Source: Methylococcales bacterium (GTDB taxonomy: Bacteria > Pseudomonadota > Gammaproteobacteria > Methylococcales > Methylomonadaceae). Taken from it: 52,412 nt of DNA. Under the pieces are notes generated by a model. It made no database searches, was not told where the DNA came from, and was given only the letters and a program-made list of their open reading frames with translations. Numbering within the stretch: position 1 is the first letter of the stretch; every line of letters begins with the position of its first letter. The stretch is from the NCBI GenBank assembly GCA_028714175.1, contig JAQTMV010000008.1, positions 1-52,412 of the forward strand, given 5' to 3'. The position numbers and the translations under genes are program-made. This document shows positions 33,117 through 41,954 of this stretch, one piece after another.

Positions 33117-34361
33117 TCATTCGCCGCTGTTTGGAGCATTAGTCAGGAAGCGGTAACCCTTCGGAACGACAGTAATGCCGGATTCCGATACGGTGAAGCG
33201 GGCCGCATCGGCGGTGGAGTCAAATCCAATCCGCTCGCCGGGCGGAATATGCACATCTTTGTCGACGATGCAGTGTGTCAAATGCGCACCGGCTCCGACC
33301 TGCACACCTTCAAACAAGATCGAATCTTCGACGATGGCATTTTCATCGACCTGGACTTGAGGGAACAGGATCGAATGCCTGACCGTACCGCCAGAGACGA
33401 TCGTCCCGCTGCCGAGCAGGGAATTGACAAGTTCTCCTTCTTGTCCGTGAGAACCAGGAGCCATGCGGGCCGGCGGGTTTTGTCCCTGGTAAGTGCGGAT
33501 GGGCCAGTCGTGCTGATACAGGTTCAGCGGCGGGACCGGCACAAGCAGATCCATGTTCGCCGCGTAGAATGAATCTATCGTGCCGACATCGCGCCAGTAC
33601 CGATCCGGCGTGACGCGTCCGGTTTCTCCGCCGAACCGGTAAGCGCATACGCAATTTGTCTCGATGAGACGCGGAATGATGTCCTTGCCGAAATCATGGC
33701 TTGATATGGTGGGACCGTAGTCGGCATGCAATTCGCGACAGAGCAGGTCCATGTTGAAAATGTAAATACCCATTGATGCCAGTGCACGATGCGGGTCGTT
33801 CGGCAGGGGCTTGGGGTTTTTCGGCTTCTCGCGGAACTCGCGAATACGATTTGCGTCATCCACGGTCATGATGCCAAAAGAGCTGGCGCTGGCGAGCGGC
33901 ACTGGCATGCAGGCAATCGTCAGCTCCGCTCCCTGGTCGCGGTGAAACTGGAGCATGGCGGCATAATCCATCCGGTAGATGTGGTCTCCTGACAGAATCA
34001 GCGCATGGCTGGCATTGCTGCGCTCAAGCAGATACAGGTTCTGGCGGATGGCATCGGCCGTCCCGGTGTACCAGGATTCGCCGGTTCGCATCTGTGGCGG
34101 CACTGGCGTGATGTATTCGGAGATTTCCGGGTTGAAGATGGTCCAGCCATCGCGTAGATGCTTTTGCAGTGAGTGCGACTTGTATTGAGTCAGCACCAGC
34201 ACACGCCGCAATCCGGAGTGCAGACAGTTTGTGAGGGTGAAGTCTATGATCCGGTAATTGCCACCGAATGGCACCGCCGGTTTGGCCCGGTCGGCCGTCA
34301 GTGGATGCAGCCGTGAACCCACACCGCCGGCAAGAATGATGGCCAAGGTTTTATCTAGCAT
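33117..34361 (-). CDS. glgC: Glucose-1-phosphate adenylyltransferase GlgC, copy 2
   Basis: A 414-residue paralogue of the GlgC at 9644. Motifs: LAGGVGSRLHPLT, KPAVPFGG, SGDHIYRMD, GTADAIRQNL and a C-terminal beta-helix (ENAIVEDSILFEGVQVGAG). It would supply ADP-glucose. The two copies differ in the N-terminal loop and regulatory region and may respond to different effectors. Codons around 33311-33347 are the source-like match to the 37-bp fragment at 25676. A 232-bp gap separates it from glgP. Confidence 0.96.
   Translation of the reverse strand: MLDKTLAIILAGGVGSRLHPLTADRAKPAVPFGGNYRIIDFTLTNCLHSGLRRVLVLTQYKSHSLQKHLRDGWTIFNPEISEYITPVPPQMRTGESWYTGTADAIRQNLYLLERSNASHALILSGDHIYRMDYAAMLQFHRDQGAELTIACMPVPLASASSFGIMTVDDANRIREFREKPKNPKPLPNDPHRALASMGIYIFNMDLLCRELHADYGPTISSHDFGKDIIPRLIETNCVCAYRFGGETGRVTPDRYWRDVGTIDSFYAANMDLLVPVPPLNLYQHDWPIRTYQGQNPPARMAPGSHGQEGELVNSLLGSGTIVSGGTVRHSILFPQVQVDENAIVEDSILFEGVQVGAGAHLTHCIVDKDVHIPPGERIGFDSTADAARFTVSESGITVVPKGYRFLTNAPNSGE
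33311..33347. repeat. glgC segment matching the 37-bp fragment at 25676
   Basis: The intact counterpart, inside the second glgC, of the isolated intergenic fragment at 25676-25712; 36 of 37 bases agree and both copies have the same orientation. In glgC it encodes part of the beta-helix (around NAIVEDSILF). Confidence 0.85.
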
Positions 34362-35183
34362 CAGTCACCTCGTTAATTCGGTCGATAAGCATGAGACTTA
34401 CCTTCCGTAGCGAGGCAGCCCAGTCAATTAGTTTACTCGCGCCGTGTATATCCCTTTCGCTGTCGTCAAATCCCCCTCGATTTCGAATGAGGGGATTTCT
34501 TTTTGTCAGCACGGTTTAAAATGTTTTTTTCTCTATCCTGGGTAGGGGGGCTTGAAAGCTTGTCACCATGGTTCTTTTATAAGGGGGATCTATATGGAAT
34601 TCAACTGATTCGGGTGTATCTAACAGTCCTTCAAGCCTGAGCATTCAATTATTAGTCCTCCTGAAATTGGACGGGGTATGCTACCCCGTCCTGCTAAGGT
34701 TGAATGTTGATTTTCAGTTTTATTTTCCAGATCAATGCTATTTGGTCATCGCCGATAACATGCGATTCGATCGAGCAGATGTACTGTAGCAACATGAAGG
34801 AAAATAGTAAAGCAATCTAGATTTTCTCCTCAAAAATGTGAACAATAATAGCGCCGGGAACTTATCCCGACAATAAAATTTCAGCATTAATTATGCCAAT
34901 TGCTGGCTGTTTTACTTGCTTATTGCTAAACCAGTACAGCCATGCTGTTTCCTCCATTGCCCAATAATCGTAAGCCTGGATTGTTCCGAAAAAGTGAACC
35001 AAAATAGTGCCAGACTGCACCAGGCTGATGCACCCTGGGCCGGTTCGGGGTAACATACCCGTACTGTGCGGGTTATGCAAGACCAGTTCGTAAGGATTCA
35101 ATCGCTTGATATGATGCACTTGTGAAGTGAATTTTAAAATAAACTACAATAGTCGACTATCTAACCTGAAAGAAGGCTACAGC
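34362..35183. other. Long intergenic region with hairpins between glgC and DUF2058 gene
   Basis: About 820 bases with no convincing gene. One hairpin has arms AAATCCCC (34468-34475) and GGGGATTT (34491-34498) followed by CTTTTT, so it looks like a plus-strand terminator although no plus-strand gene precedes it. A second is a perfect 10-bp stem with a 3-base loop (GGACGGGGTA 34669-34678, TACCCCGTCC 34682-34691) and no T-run. An 85-codon minus-strand frame (34862-35119) resembles nothing I recognise and has no clear ribosome site. The region may be a former insertion site or carry a small RNA. Confidence 0.45.
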
Positions 35184-35738
35184 ATGAGTAAACAAAAATT
35201 ATCCTTACAGGAGCAATTGTTAAAATCGGGGCTGGTGAGTGCAGCTCAAGCGAAGAGCGCTAAATCCGATAAACGCAAACTAATGCAACAGCAGCGCAAA
35301 AACAACATAACAGCGGTTGACGAAGCCAAAGAGCTGGCTTTAAAAGCCCAGGCAGAAAAAGCCGAAAGAGACCGGGAACTTAATCAATCAAGACAGCAAC
35401 AGGAAGAACAAAAGCAGTTGCTTGCGCAAGTCAGGCAGATGATTGAGTTAAACAGGCAACCTAAAGATACTGATGGATTGGCTTATCATTTTAGCGATAA
35501 TAACAAGATAAAAACACTGTATGTCCCGGAGGCCATGCGCGAACAAATTATTCGCGGCAGCATGGCTATCGTAAAGCTGGGAGATGGTTATGAAGTGGTT
35601 TCGGCTGACGTGGCGAAAAAAATAAGTTTGCGTAATGCAGCCAGTGTTATTGTGTACAATGAGCCGATCGTTGATGCAGTTGATAATGCCGACGATCCCT
35701 ATTCCGCTTTTCAGATTCCCGATGATTTAATGTGGTAA
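35184..35738 (+). CDS. DUF2058 (YaiL-like) protein
   Basis: A 184-residue protein of the DUF2058/YaiL family, proposed in the past to associate with nucleic acids but without a defined activity. The first ~95 residues are a charged helix (SKQKLSLQEQLLKSGLV, then many K, E, Q, R), followed by a compact domain with YHFSDNNKIKTLYVPEAMRE. The start at 35184 (MSKQKLSLQ) follows AGAAGG; the open frame extends upstream to 35127 but without a ribosome site. It converges on dsbA. Confidence 0.88.
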   Translation: MSKQKLSLQEQLLKSGLVSAAQAKSAKSDKRKLMQQQRKNNITAVDEAKELALKAQAEKAERDRELNQSRQQQEEQKQLLAQVRQMIELNRQPKDTDGLAYHFSDNNKIKTLYVPEAMREQIIRGSMAIVKLGDGYEVVSADVAKKISLRNAASVIVYNEPIVDAVDNADDPYSAFQIPDDLMW

Positions 35739-35756
35739 TTTTTACTTCACACTCTA

Positions 35757-36377
35757 TTATTTTTTCGTGTTTTCCTGCTGAATAAGTTGATTCATAATTT
35801 CAATCATCTTTTCATGAGAACCCGCTAAAGGGCCATTGGTTTTATATTTGCCGTTAACAATAACGGTAGGAACACCTGTTATGCCGTAGCGGCTTGCCAT
35901 AATGGGCGCCTGGCGCATTTTGGCATCCACCAGAAATGAATTATAAGCCTCATGAAATGCAGTTTCATTAACACCGTGAGCGACAAAAAATTTGGCCAAC
36001 TGTTCTTCGGTTTCAAGTTTGTCTTTTTTGTTTTGTACGGCATCAAAAAAGTCGGCATGAATTTTATCAACAACACCCAAGACTTCGGCAGTGTAATAGG
36101 CTTTCGCATGTTTACCCCAGGTTTCATTAAATACTGCGGGTTGGCGGATAAATTCGACATTTTCAGGCAGGCTTTTTACCCACTTTTCCAGCAAAGGCTC
36201 AAAGGTATAGCAGTGCGGACAACCGTACCAGAAGAATTCAATGACTTCAATTTTATCCGGATGTTGTGTTGGCTGAGCGGGAGAAAGCGTTTCATAACCC
36301 GTTTGCTCTGCTTTTAACAGAGTGGAACAGGAAAATAACAAGATTGCAAAGCCGATTTGAGTGATTTGTTTAAGCAT
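35757..36377 (-). CDS. dsbA: Periplasmic thiol:disulfide oxidoreductase DsbA
   Basis: A 206-residue thioredoxin-fold oxidase that introduces disulfides into exported proteins. A signal peptide covers about residues 1-23, the active site is FFWYGCPHCYTFEP with Cys53-Pro-His-Cys56, and the cis-proline loop is GITGVPTVIVNG. Length and architecture are standard. It follows cytochrome c4 on the same strand by 69 bases, an order seen in Pseudomonas and relatives. Confidence 0.96.
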   Translation of the reverse strand: MLKQITQIGFAILLFSCSTLLKAEQTGYETLSPAQPTQHPDKIEVIEFFWYGCPHCYTFEPLLEKWVKSLPENVEFIRQPAVFNETWGKHAKAYYTAEVLGVVDKIHADFFDAVQNKKDKLETEEQLAKFFVAHGVNETAFHEAYNSFLVDAKMRQAPIMASRYGITGVPTVIVNGKYKTNGPLAGSHEKMIEIMNQLIQQENTKK

Positions 36378-36446
36378 GGTTTTAATGTTCCCAATGTGAT
36401 TCAGGTTTGGAGGTCAGTCCAGCTGATGTTATTGACGAGTTGTAGT

Positions 36447-37124
36447 TTATTTCATCATCGAAATGCGATAAGCAACGGCTTTAATTTCTTCATCGGTCAT
36501 TTTTTTGGCAATCATGTGCATCATATTTTCAGGGTTATTGCTGCGTGAACCGGATTTAAAGTCGGTGAGCGCTTTTATTATATAATCGGCATGCTGTGAT
36601 CTTAACGCCGGAAATGCAGCAGGTTTATTGCCCTCGCCAAAGGGGCCGTGGCAGGCGATACAGGCCGAGACTTCTCGGGTCAGGTCGCCGTTGCGATACA
36701 AGTCACTGCCTTGGGCAATGAGCGACTGTATTTTATCTTCGCCGCCGGATTTTTTTTCTGCCGGTTTGTCATCCTCGTCTTCATCATCTAAAACCGGCAG
36801 TTCGTTTGCCGAAATTTTTTGTGCAGCATAGTAAGCGGCAATATCAAGCATATCCTTATCAGTTAATCCCATTGCTATTGCGGACATCATGGGATTATTA
36901 CGCGTACCGTTTTTAAAGGCTTGCAGCTGGTTGATCAGGTATGAGGAATGCTGCTGGGCAAGTTTGGGGAACGTTGAGACCATGCTGTTGCCGTTATCTC
37001 CGTGGCAACTGACGCACGAAGCAGCTTTTTCTTTTCCTGCGCTAATATTGCCTTCCGCATGTAAAATACCTGAAGCGCTGGAAAATGACAGGGCTAGTGA
37101 AAATGCCAGCAATTTTTTTTTCAT
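36447..37124 (-). CDS. Dihaem cytochrome c4
   Basis: A 225-residue periplasmic or membrane-attached dihaem cytochrome c that carries electrons to terminal oxidases. After a signal peptide (about 1-23) come two similar c-type domains: CVSCH at 37-41 and CIACH at 155-159, with downstream methionine ligands plausible in each. An unusual acidic/lysine linker (DDEDEDDKPAEKKSGGED, about 113-130) joins the two halves and makes the protein longer than usual for this family. It lies divergently from engB, as in other Gammaproteobacteria. Confidence 0.93.
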   Translation of the reverse strand: MKKKLLAFSLALSFSSASGILHAEGNISAGKEKAASCVSCHGDNGNSMVSTFPKLAQQHSSYLINQLQAFKNGTRNNPMMSAIAMGLTDKDMLDIAAYYAAQKISANELPVLDDEDEDDKPAEKKSGGEDKIQSLIAQGSDLYRNGDLTREVSACIACHGPFGEGNKPAAFPALRSQHADYIIKALTDFKSGSRSNNPENMMHMIAKKMTDEEIKAVAYRISMMK

Positions 37125-37232
37125 CGGATTCCCCTTGGAATAAAGTAATTATTATATGGTAGCCTTTAACGTAATCAGGCTGCTGTGGGTGGTCGAATTC
37201 TACCCTAATTTGTAAGCTTAAGCGAGGTAACA

Positions 37233-37850
37233 ATGAACCCAGTTTATCATCAAGCAAAATTTATTAACAGTTCACCTCATCTTAAAGATACACCTCCGGA
37301 TCAAGGGCGGGAGGTGGCATTTGCAGGGCGCTCAAATGCCGGTAAATCGAGTGCAATTAATGCCTTAACCCGGCAAAACGCATTGGCCAGAATCAGTAAA
37401 ACGCCGGGTAGAACCCAGATGCTCAATTTTTTCGAAATCAATGACCGGCAGCGGTTTGTTGATTTGCCGGGCTATGGTTATGCCAAGGTTCCCTTAGTGG
37501 TTAAAAAAAAATGGCATGAGCTAATGGAAACCTATTTAACCAGTCGCAAGTCATTATGTGCAATTATTTTAGTGATGGATGTGCGTAATCCTTTAACAGA
37601 ATTTGACTGGCAGATGGTTGAGTGGTGCCGGCACACCGGTTTGGCGCTGCATATTTTATTAACAAAAGCAGACAAATTGACCTATGGAGCAGCTAAAAAT
37701 ACCTTATTACAGGTACAAAGAGAGCTTAAGGATATTAACTTTCCGCTGACGATACAGTTATTTTCGGCGTTGAAAAAAACCGGTATTGATGAGGTGCATC
37801 AGGCGCTTGATTTGTTGTTAAATCCGGTTGAGCAGTCTCAGGCAGAATGA
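37233..37850 (+). CDS. engB: Ribosome-biogenesis GTPase EngB (YihA/YsxC)
   Basis: A 205-residue GTPase needed for late 50S subunit assembly. G1 is GRSNAGKSSAINAL, G2 KTPGRTQMLNFF, G3 DLPGYGYAKV and G4 LTKADKL. Length is standard and the ATG is preceded by GAGG. It sits between cytochrome c4 (divergent) and polA (convergent), a conserved neighbourhood that supports a gammaproteobacterial origin. Confidence 0.97.
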   Translation: MNPVYHQAKFINSSPHLKDTPPDQGREVAFAGRSNAGKSSAINALTRQNALARISKTPGRTQMLNFFEINDRQRFVDLPGYGYAKVPLVVKKKWHELMETYLTSRKSLCAIILVMDVRNPLTEFDWQMVEWCRHTGLALHILLTKADKLTYGAAKNTLLQVQRELKDINFPLTIQLFSALKKTGIDEVHQALDLLLNPVEQSQAE

Positions 37851-37868
37851 GTGCGTAATAAAAGAAAA

Positions 37869-37941
37869 CCCCAAAGGTTAGAAAATACTTTGGGGCTTGA
37901 GGAAATAATCAGCCGTTAAACTAAGGGGGGAAACGGCTGAT
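37869..37941 (+). ncRNA. Paired hairpins between engB and polA, possible small RNA or terminators
   Basis: Two good hairpins follow engB. The first has an 8-bp stem (CCCCAAAG 37869-37876, CTTTGGGG 37888-37895). The second has a perfect 10-bp stem (ATCAGCCGTT 37908-37917, AACGGCTGAT 37932-37941) whose loop exposes a purine run AAGGGGGG. Neither is followed by a good T-run. The polA-engB gap is where Spot 42 and ErsA-type small RNAs lie in enteric bacteria and pseudomonads, so a positional small RNA is possible. A simple bidirectional end-of-gene structure is the alternative. Confidence 0.35.
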
Positions 37942-38030
37942 CCAACACCAATAAGGTATTGTAATAGTATGACTTGAATGTAAGTAAAAAGTTTCAAAAG
38001 AAAAAAATATTTTAGGCCGACGCATCCCAC

Positions 38031-40769
38031 CTAATGTGCTTCGTCCCAATTACTACCTATACCAATATCAACAATCAACGGCACATTCAAATCAGCGGCT
38101 GAACACATGATGTTTCTGATAGCAGCGGTATAGTGATCCAGATGATCTTCGGTAATTTCAAATACCAGTTCGTCGTGAACCTGCATAATCATTTTGGCAT
38201 CCGGTTTTTCCTGAAATAACCACTGATCGGTAGTAATCATGGCGCGTTTAATAATATCCGCCGCTGTGCCTTGCATGGGTGCATTGATGGCGGTGCGTTC
38301 AGCATACTGACGGCGCGCCGCGTTGCGAGATTTTATTTCGGGTAAATATAAGCGGCGGCCAAATAAAGTTTCAACATAACCTTGTTCGCGGGCTTTCTCT
38401 CTAATGCTGTCCATATAATTTTTAACACCCGGATAGCGGGCAAAGTATAAATCAATATATGATTGCGCCTGACTGCGGGACAAGCCTAGCTGTTGTGCCA
38501 GGCCGAATGATGACATGCCGTAAATCAGTCCAAAATTGATGGCCTTGGCTGATCGGCGTAAATCGGTTGTTACCTGATCGGGGGCTACGCCAAATACTTC
38601 CGCAGCCGTTGCCCTGTGTACATCCCGCCCTTCGCTAAAGGCTTTCAGTAAGCCGGTATCGGCTGACAAATGCGCCATGATGCGTAATTCTATTTGCGAA
38701 TAATCCGCTGCCACGATTTTATAACCTGCAGTCGCGATGAATGCTTGCCGGATTTTGCGGCCTTCTTCGCTGCGGATAGGGATATTTTGCAGATTGGGAT
38801 CGGATGAAGACAGTCTGCCCGTTGCGGCTACTGCCTGATGATACGAGGTATGTATCCGGCCGGTTTTTGCATCTACCTGTTGCGGCAGTTTGTCGGTATA
38901 GGTCGATTTTAGCTTGCTTAAGCTGCGGTGTTCGAGGATCAGTTTGGGCAATGGATAGTCAAGAGCCAATTCCTGCAGTACCGATTCTTCAGTTGAGGGT
39001 TGACCTTTAGGGGTTTTCTTTAAAACCGGAAGTTTCTGCCGATCGTAAAGGATGTCCTGAATCTGTTTGGGTGAACCTAAATTGAAAGTATGTCCTGCAA
39101 GGTCGTGGGCCTGCTGCTCAATGGCGACGATATGATTGGCCAGTTCCAGACTTTGCTGTGCCAGCATGGCGGTGTCAATCAAGACGCCGTTTCTTTCAAT
39201 CCGGACAAGCACACTGATAAGGGGAATTTCTATTTCTGTGTAAAGTTTGTTCAGGCCAGGGTGCTGCCGGAGTTTTCCCATCAGCACTTGATGCAGTCGC
39301 AAGGTAATATCGGCATCTTCAGCCGCATAAGGGGCAGCTTGTTCCAGAGACACTTCCTGAAACGGGATTTGTTTAGCGCCTTTGCCAGCCACATCTTCAT
39401 AATGAATCGTGGAAACGTCCAGGTATTCCCTAGCCATATCATCCATATTATGTTTGGTTGCGGTACTGTTTAATATGTATGATTCCAGCATGGTGTCGTG
39501 AACGATGCCGCGTAGTGCTATATTGTGATTGGCTAACACATGTGCGTCATATTTGAGGTTTTGTCCCACCTTGGCTTTATCAGGATTTTCCAGCAGAGGG
39601 CGAAGTTTTTCGAGTATGTCAGTTCTGTCTAGCTGATCGGGCACGCCCGGATAATCATGGGCTAAAGGCACATAAGCGGCGTTGCCTGGAGTTACAGCAA
39701 AGGACACGCCGACTATCTGTGCCTTGCTGTAATCAAGGCTCGTGGTTTCTGTGTCGAAGGCAAACAGTTCTGCATTATCAAGTTGTGCTAGCCAGCTATC
39801 AAATTGCTGTTCAGTCAGTATGGTTTCATAGTCGGGCTCGACAACAGCGGGCTTTTCTTCAACAATTACAGGTTCAGCCCCGGCATTGTTATCCAGCATT
39901 TTTAGCCACGAAGAAAATCCCAGTTCGGTTAACAGGCTTCTTAGTTTGTCCTTGTCAACCGGCTGACGTTTCAAGTCTTTCAGGCCATAAGGTAAATCAA
40001 GGTCACATTTGATCGTGGTGAGTTGTTTGGATAATGGCAATAAAGCTACACTGGCTCGTAGATTTTCGCCGATTGCGCCGGTAATTTTATCGGCATTGGC
40101 GATCAGGTTTTCCAGTGTTTGATACTGTCCCAGCCATTTTGCCGCCGTTTTCGGACCGACTTTGGGCACACCTGGAATGTTATCAACGGTATCGCCCATT
40201 AATGCCAGATAATCAACAATCTGTTCCGGTTTGACGCCAAACTTGTCGATAACACCTTGAATATCCAGGCGCGTGTTGGACATCGTGTTTTCCAGGATGA
40301 TGTCTTCAGTGACCAGTTGCGCCATGTCTTTATCACCGGTGGAAATGACCACGCTGAAACCTTGTTGGGCCGCGTGTTGCGCCAATGCCCCCAGGACATC
40401 ATCAGCTTCCACGCCCGATTCGATAATCAAGGGTAGGCCCATGGCGCGAATCAGATCATGCAGCGGTTCGATTTGTACGCGCAGATCATCAGGCATAGGC
40501 GGTCTGTGCGCCTTATACTGATCATAAAGGTCATTGCGAAAGGTTTTGCCCGAGGCGTCGAAAACCACAGTGACATAATCGCTTTGATAGTCTGCCAAAA
40601 GTTTTCGCAGCATATTGGAGACACCGTAAATGGCATTCGTGGGCTCGCCTTTGGCATTGCTTAGCGGTGGAATGGCATGGTAGGCACGGAATAAAAAGGA
40701 TGAGCCGTCAACCAGAATCAGGCGCTCCCTTCGGCTACGCTCAGGACAGGTTTGTGTTTGTTGTGGCAT
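38031..40769 (-). CDS. polA: DNA polymerase I
   Basis: A 912-residue polymerase with all three domains: 5' nuclease (RLILVDGSSFLFRAYHA, VEADDVLGALA), 3'-5' exonuclease with intact metal residues (FAFDTETTSLDYSKA), and family A polymerase (ADYSQIELRIMAHLS, RSAKAINFGLIYGMSSFG, MQVHDELVFEI). I start it at 40769 (MPQQTQTCPERS), because the 20 codons upstream match nothing in the family. The N-terminus is odd: CPERSRRE is inserted just before the normal first strand, encoded by a small dispersed repeat at 40728-40748. No strong ribosome site is visible. Confidence 0.95.
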   Translation of the reverse strand: MPQQTQTCPERSRRERLILVDGSSFLFRAYHAIPPLSNAKGEPTNAIYGVSNMLRKLLADYQSDYVTVVFDASGKTFRNDLYDQYKAHRPPMPDDLRVQIEPLHDLIRAMGLPLIIESGVEADDVLGALAQHAAQQGFSVVISTGDKDMAQLVTEDIILENTMSNTRLDIQGVIDKFGVKPEQIVDYLALMGDTVDNIPGVPKVGPKTAAKWLGQYQTLENLIANADKITGAIGENLRASVALLPLSKQLTTIKCDLDLPYGLKDLKRQPVDKDKLRSLLTELGFSSWLKMLDNNAGAEPVIVEEKPAVVEPDYETILTEQQFDSWLAQLDNAELFAFDTETTSLDYSKAQIVGVSFAVTPGNAAYVPLAHDYPGVPDQLDRTDILEKLRPLLENPDKAKVGQNLKYDAHVLANHNIALRGIVHDTMLESYILNSTATKHNMDDMAREYLDVSTIHYEDVAGKGAKQIPFQEVSLEQAAPYAAEDADITLRLHQVLMGKLRQHPGLNKLYTEIEIPLISVLVRIERNGVLIDTAMLAQQSLELANHIVAIEQQAHDLAGHTFNLGSPKQIQDILYDRQKLPVLKKTPKGQPSTEESVLQELALDYPLPKLILEHRSLSKLKSTYTDKLPQQVDAKTGRIHTSYHQAVAATGRLSSSDPNLQNIPIRSEEGRKIRQAFIATAGYKIVAADYSQIELRIMAHLSADTGLLKAFSEGRDVHRATAAEVFGVAPDQVTTDLRRSAKAINFGLIYGMSSFGLAQQLGLSRSQAQSYIDLYFARYPGVKNYMDSIREKAREQGYVETLFGRRLYLPEIKSRNAARRQYAERTAINAPMQGTAADIIKRAMITTDQWLFQEKPDAKMIMQVHDELVFEITEDHLDHYTAAIRNIMCSAADLNVPLIVDIGIGSNWDEAH
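40728..40748 (-). repeat. Small dispersed repeat inserted in frame at the start of polA
   Basis: On the minus strand this reads TGTCCTGAGCGTAGCCGAAG plus G, a small near-palindromic repeat I recognise as recurring in many bacterial genomes and giving the tell-tale peptide CPERSRRE. Here it extends the N-terminus of PolA without breaking the frame. Only one copy is evident in this window. Confidence 0.65.
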
Positions 40770-41019
40770 GGGCTTAAGATACAAGACAAGATGGGAAAGC
40801 GAAAGCAATGCCGTCAGGTGGCGTAACACAAGTGCAGCACTGTCGTTGTATGTTGTATATAGACTATTGGGCTTTCAATGAAATTCATAAAAATCTTACA
40901 CTTAACTAGTCGGTACCCAGTACAATTCGTGCTGCCCGATGTTGGTAATCCTCCAAAATTTTCCATCGTATTATAGGTACGTCTCCCAGAAGTTCGCCCG
41001 GGATTTTTAAAACCAACGT
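40770..41019. other. Gap upstream of polA
   Basis: About 250 bases between the polA start and the end of the broken gene to the right. It should contain the polA promoter on the minus strand; no other gene, repeat or hairpin stands out. Confidence 0.4.
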
Positions 41020-41837
41020 CTATTTTAGCACTCGCAGTCGATACAGGCTTGTAATCTTTAGGATTGCTCCTTTTTCACCAAAGAAATCATGGGGCTTCAA
41101 TACATCCAGTATTTTTTGCCTACTGTACACTCAACAAGGCCAGAACGGATAATGTTAATAGCTTCACCTTCCTTGAGAAAAATAGCACCAGGATTAATCA
41201 ACCTAATGGGATGATTGATCAATATCTGCAAATCGTGGAATGATACTCCGGGAGGATTAACCTGAAGATAGGGCAAAGGCATGGCGGCGGAACTCTCCCC
41301 TCTGCCCCTTTACCAGTACGTCAATGGTTCAAATGGGGCGCTTGAACCAATCTCCTTCTCCTTCGGAGATAACTCACTACTATAGTGAAAAGCTTGTTGG
41401 TTTAGCCCCGGCATTTCTTGTTGATCAGTGACCATATCCTTAAGAATGTTCAATGAAGCAATATCTGCAAAATGGGCGTATGTGCGATATCCCTCGGACC
41501 ACAGAATGCGAAATACGAAGATATTGGTTTCCACCGGATGAGGCGAATAAATCGGCATGATCTCCATGCCATCGGCATCGTTCCACTTGTCGAAGAATAA
41601 ATCTTGAACGTCAAAAAAATCTGTGAATTGCTCTTCCTTAATTCCCAGTAATGCTGACAGTTTTTTCCACCGAAGCACGCACCAACTATGCAGATTAACT
41701 TCAGGAATTTCTACCCATTTAATCCCGCATGCAACTTCAATCTTGTTAATCCTCAAATAACGCCTATTCCCTCTATTGCATGACGAAATTCGTGTTGCGC
41801 TATATGATCGGCTCTCCCGATCCCAGAGGACTATCAA
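41020..41837 (-). pseudogene. Remnant of an MBL-fold / cyclic-nucleotide-binding protein
   Basis: From about 41837 a frame encodes a segment like the end of a metallo-hydrolase (YSPHPVETNIFVFRILW, YRTYAHFADIASL). It is stopped by TAA at 41310-41312. The same frame then continues for nine codons into VSFHDLQILINHPIRLINPG and GAIFLKEGEAINIIRSGLVE, a cyclic-nucleotide-binding-domain pattern, and ends at about 41097. A frame change there would give VLKPHDFFGEKGAILKITSL up to a TAG at 41020-41022, which is the expected next part of that domain. So at least one nonsense and one frameshift mutation are visible. The 5' end is unclear and probably missing. It lies just after the broken MCE gene and was likely in its operon. 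Confidence 0.75.
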
Positions 41838-41954
41838 CCAATCTGAAGAGAGTGAAAGCGCAGGCCGACTATCCTTTTTTGAATATTCGAATTGATCTCG
41901 GCAAGATTACAAAATAGTGTGATTGACCTTTCCAACACCATGCTTCATAGTTTT

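Noticed and set aside
34995..35013. Sigma-54-like promoter (TGGCAC, then TTGG) on the minus strand
   Set aside because: The -12 element lacks the conserved GC and there is no credible downstream gene.
34862..35119. 85-codon minus-strand frame
   Set aside because: No recognised family, no ribosome site and unusual composition; kept only as a note in the intergenic entry.
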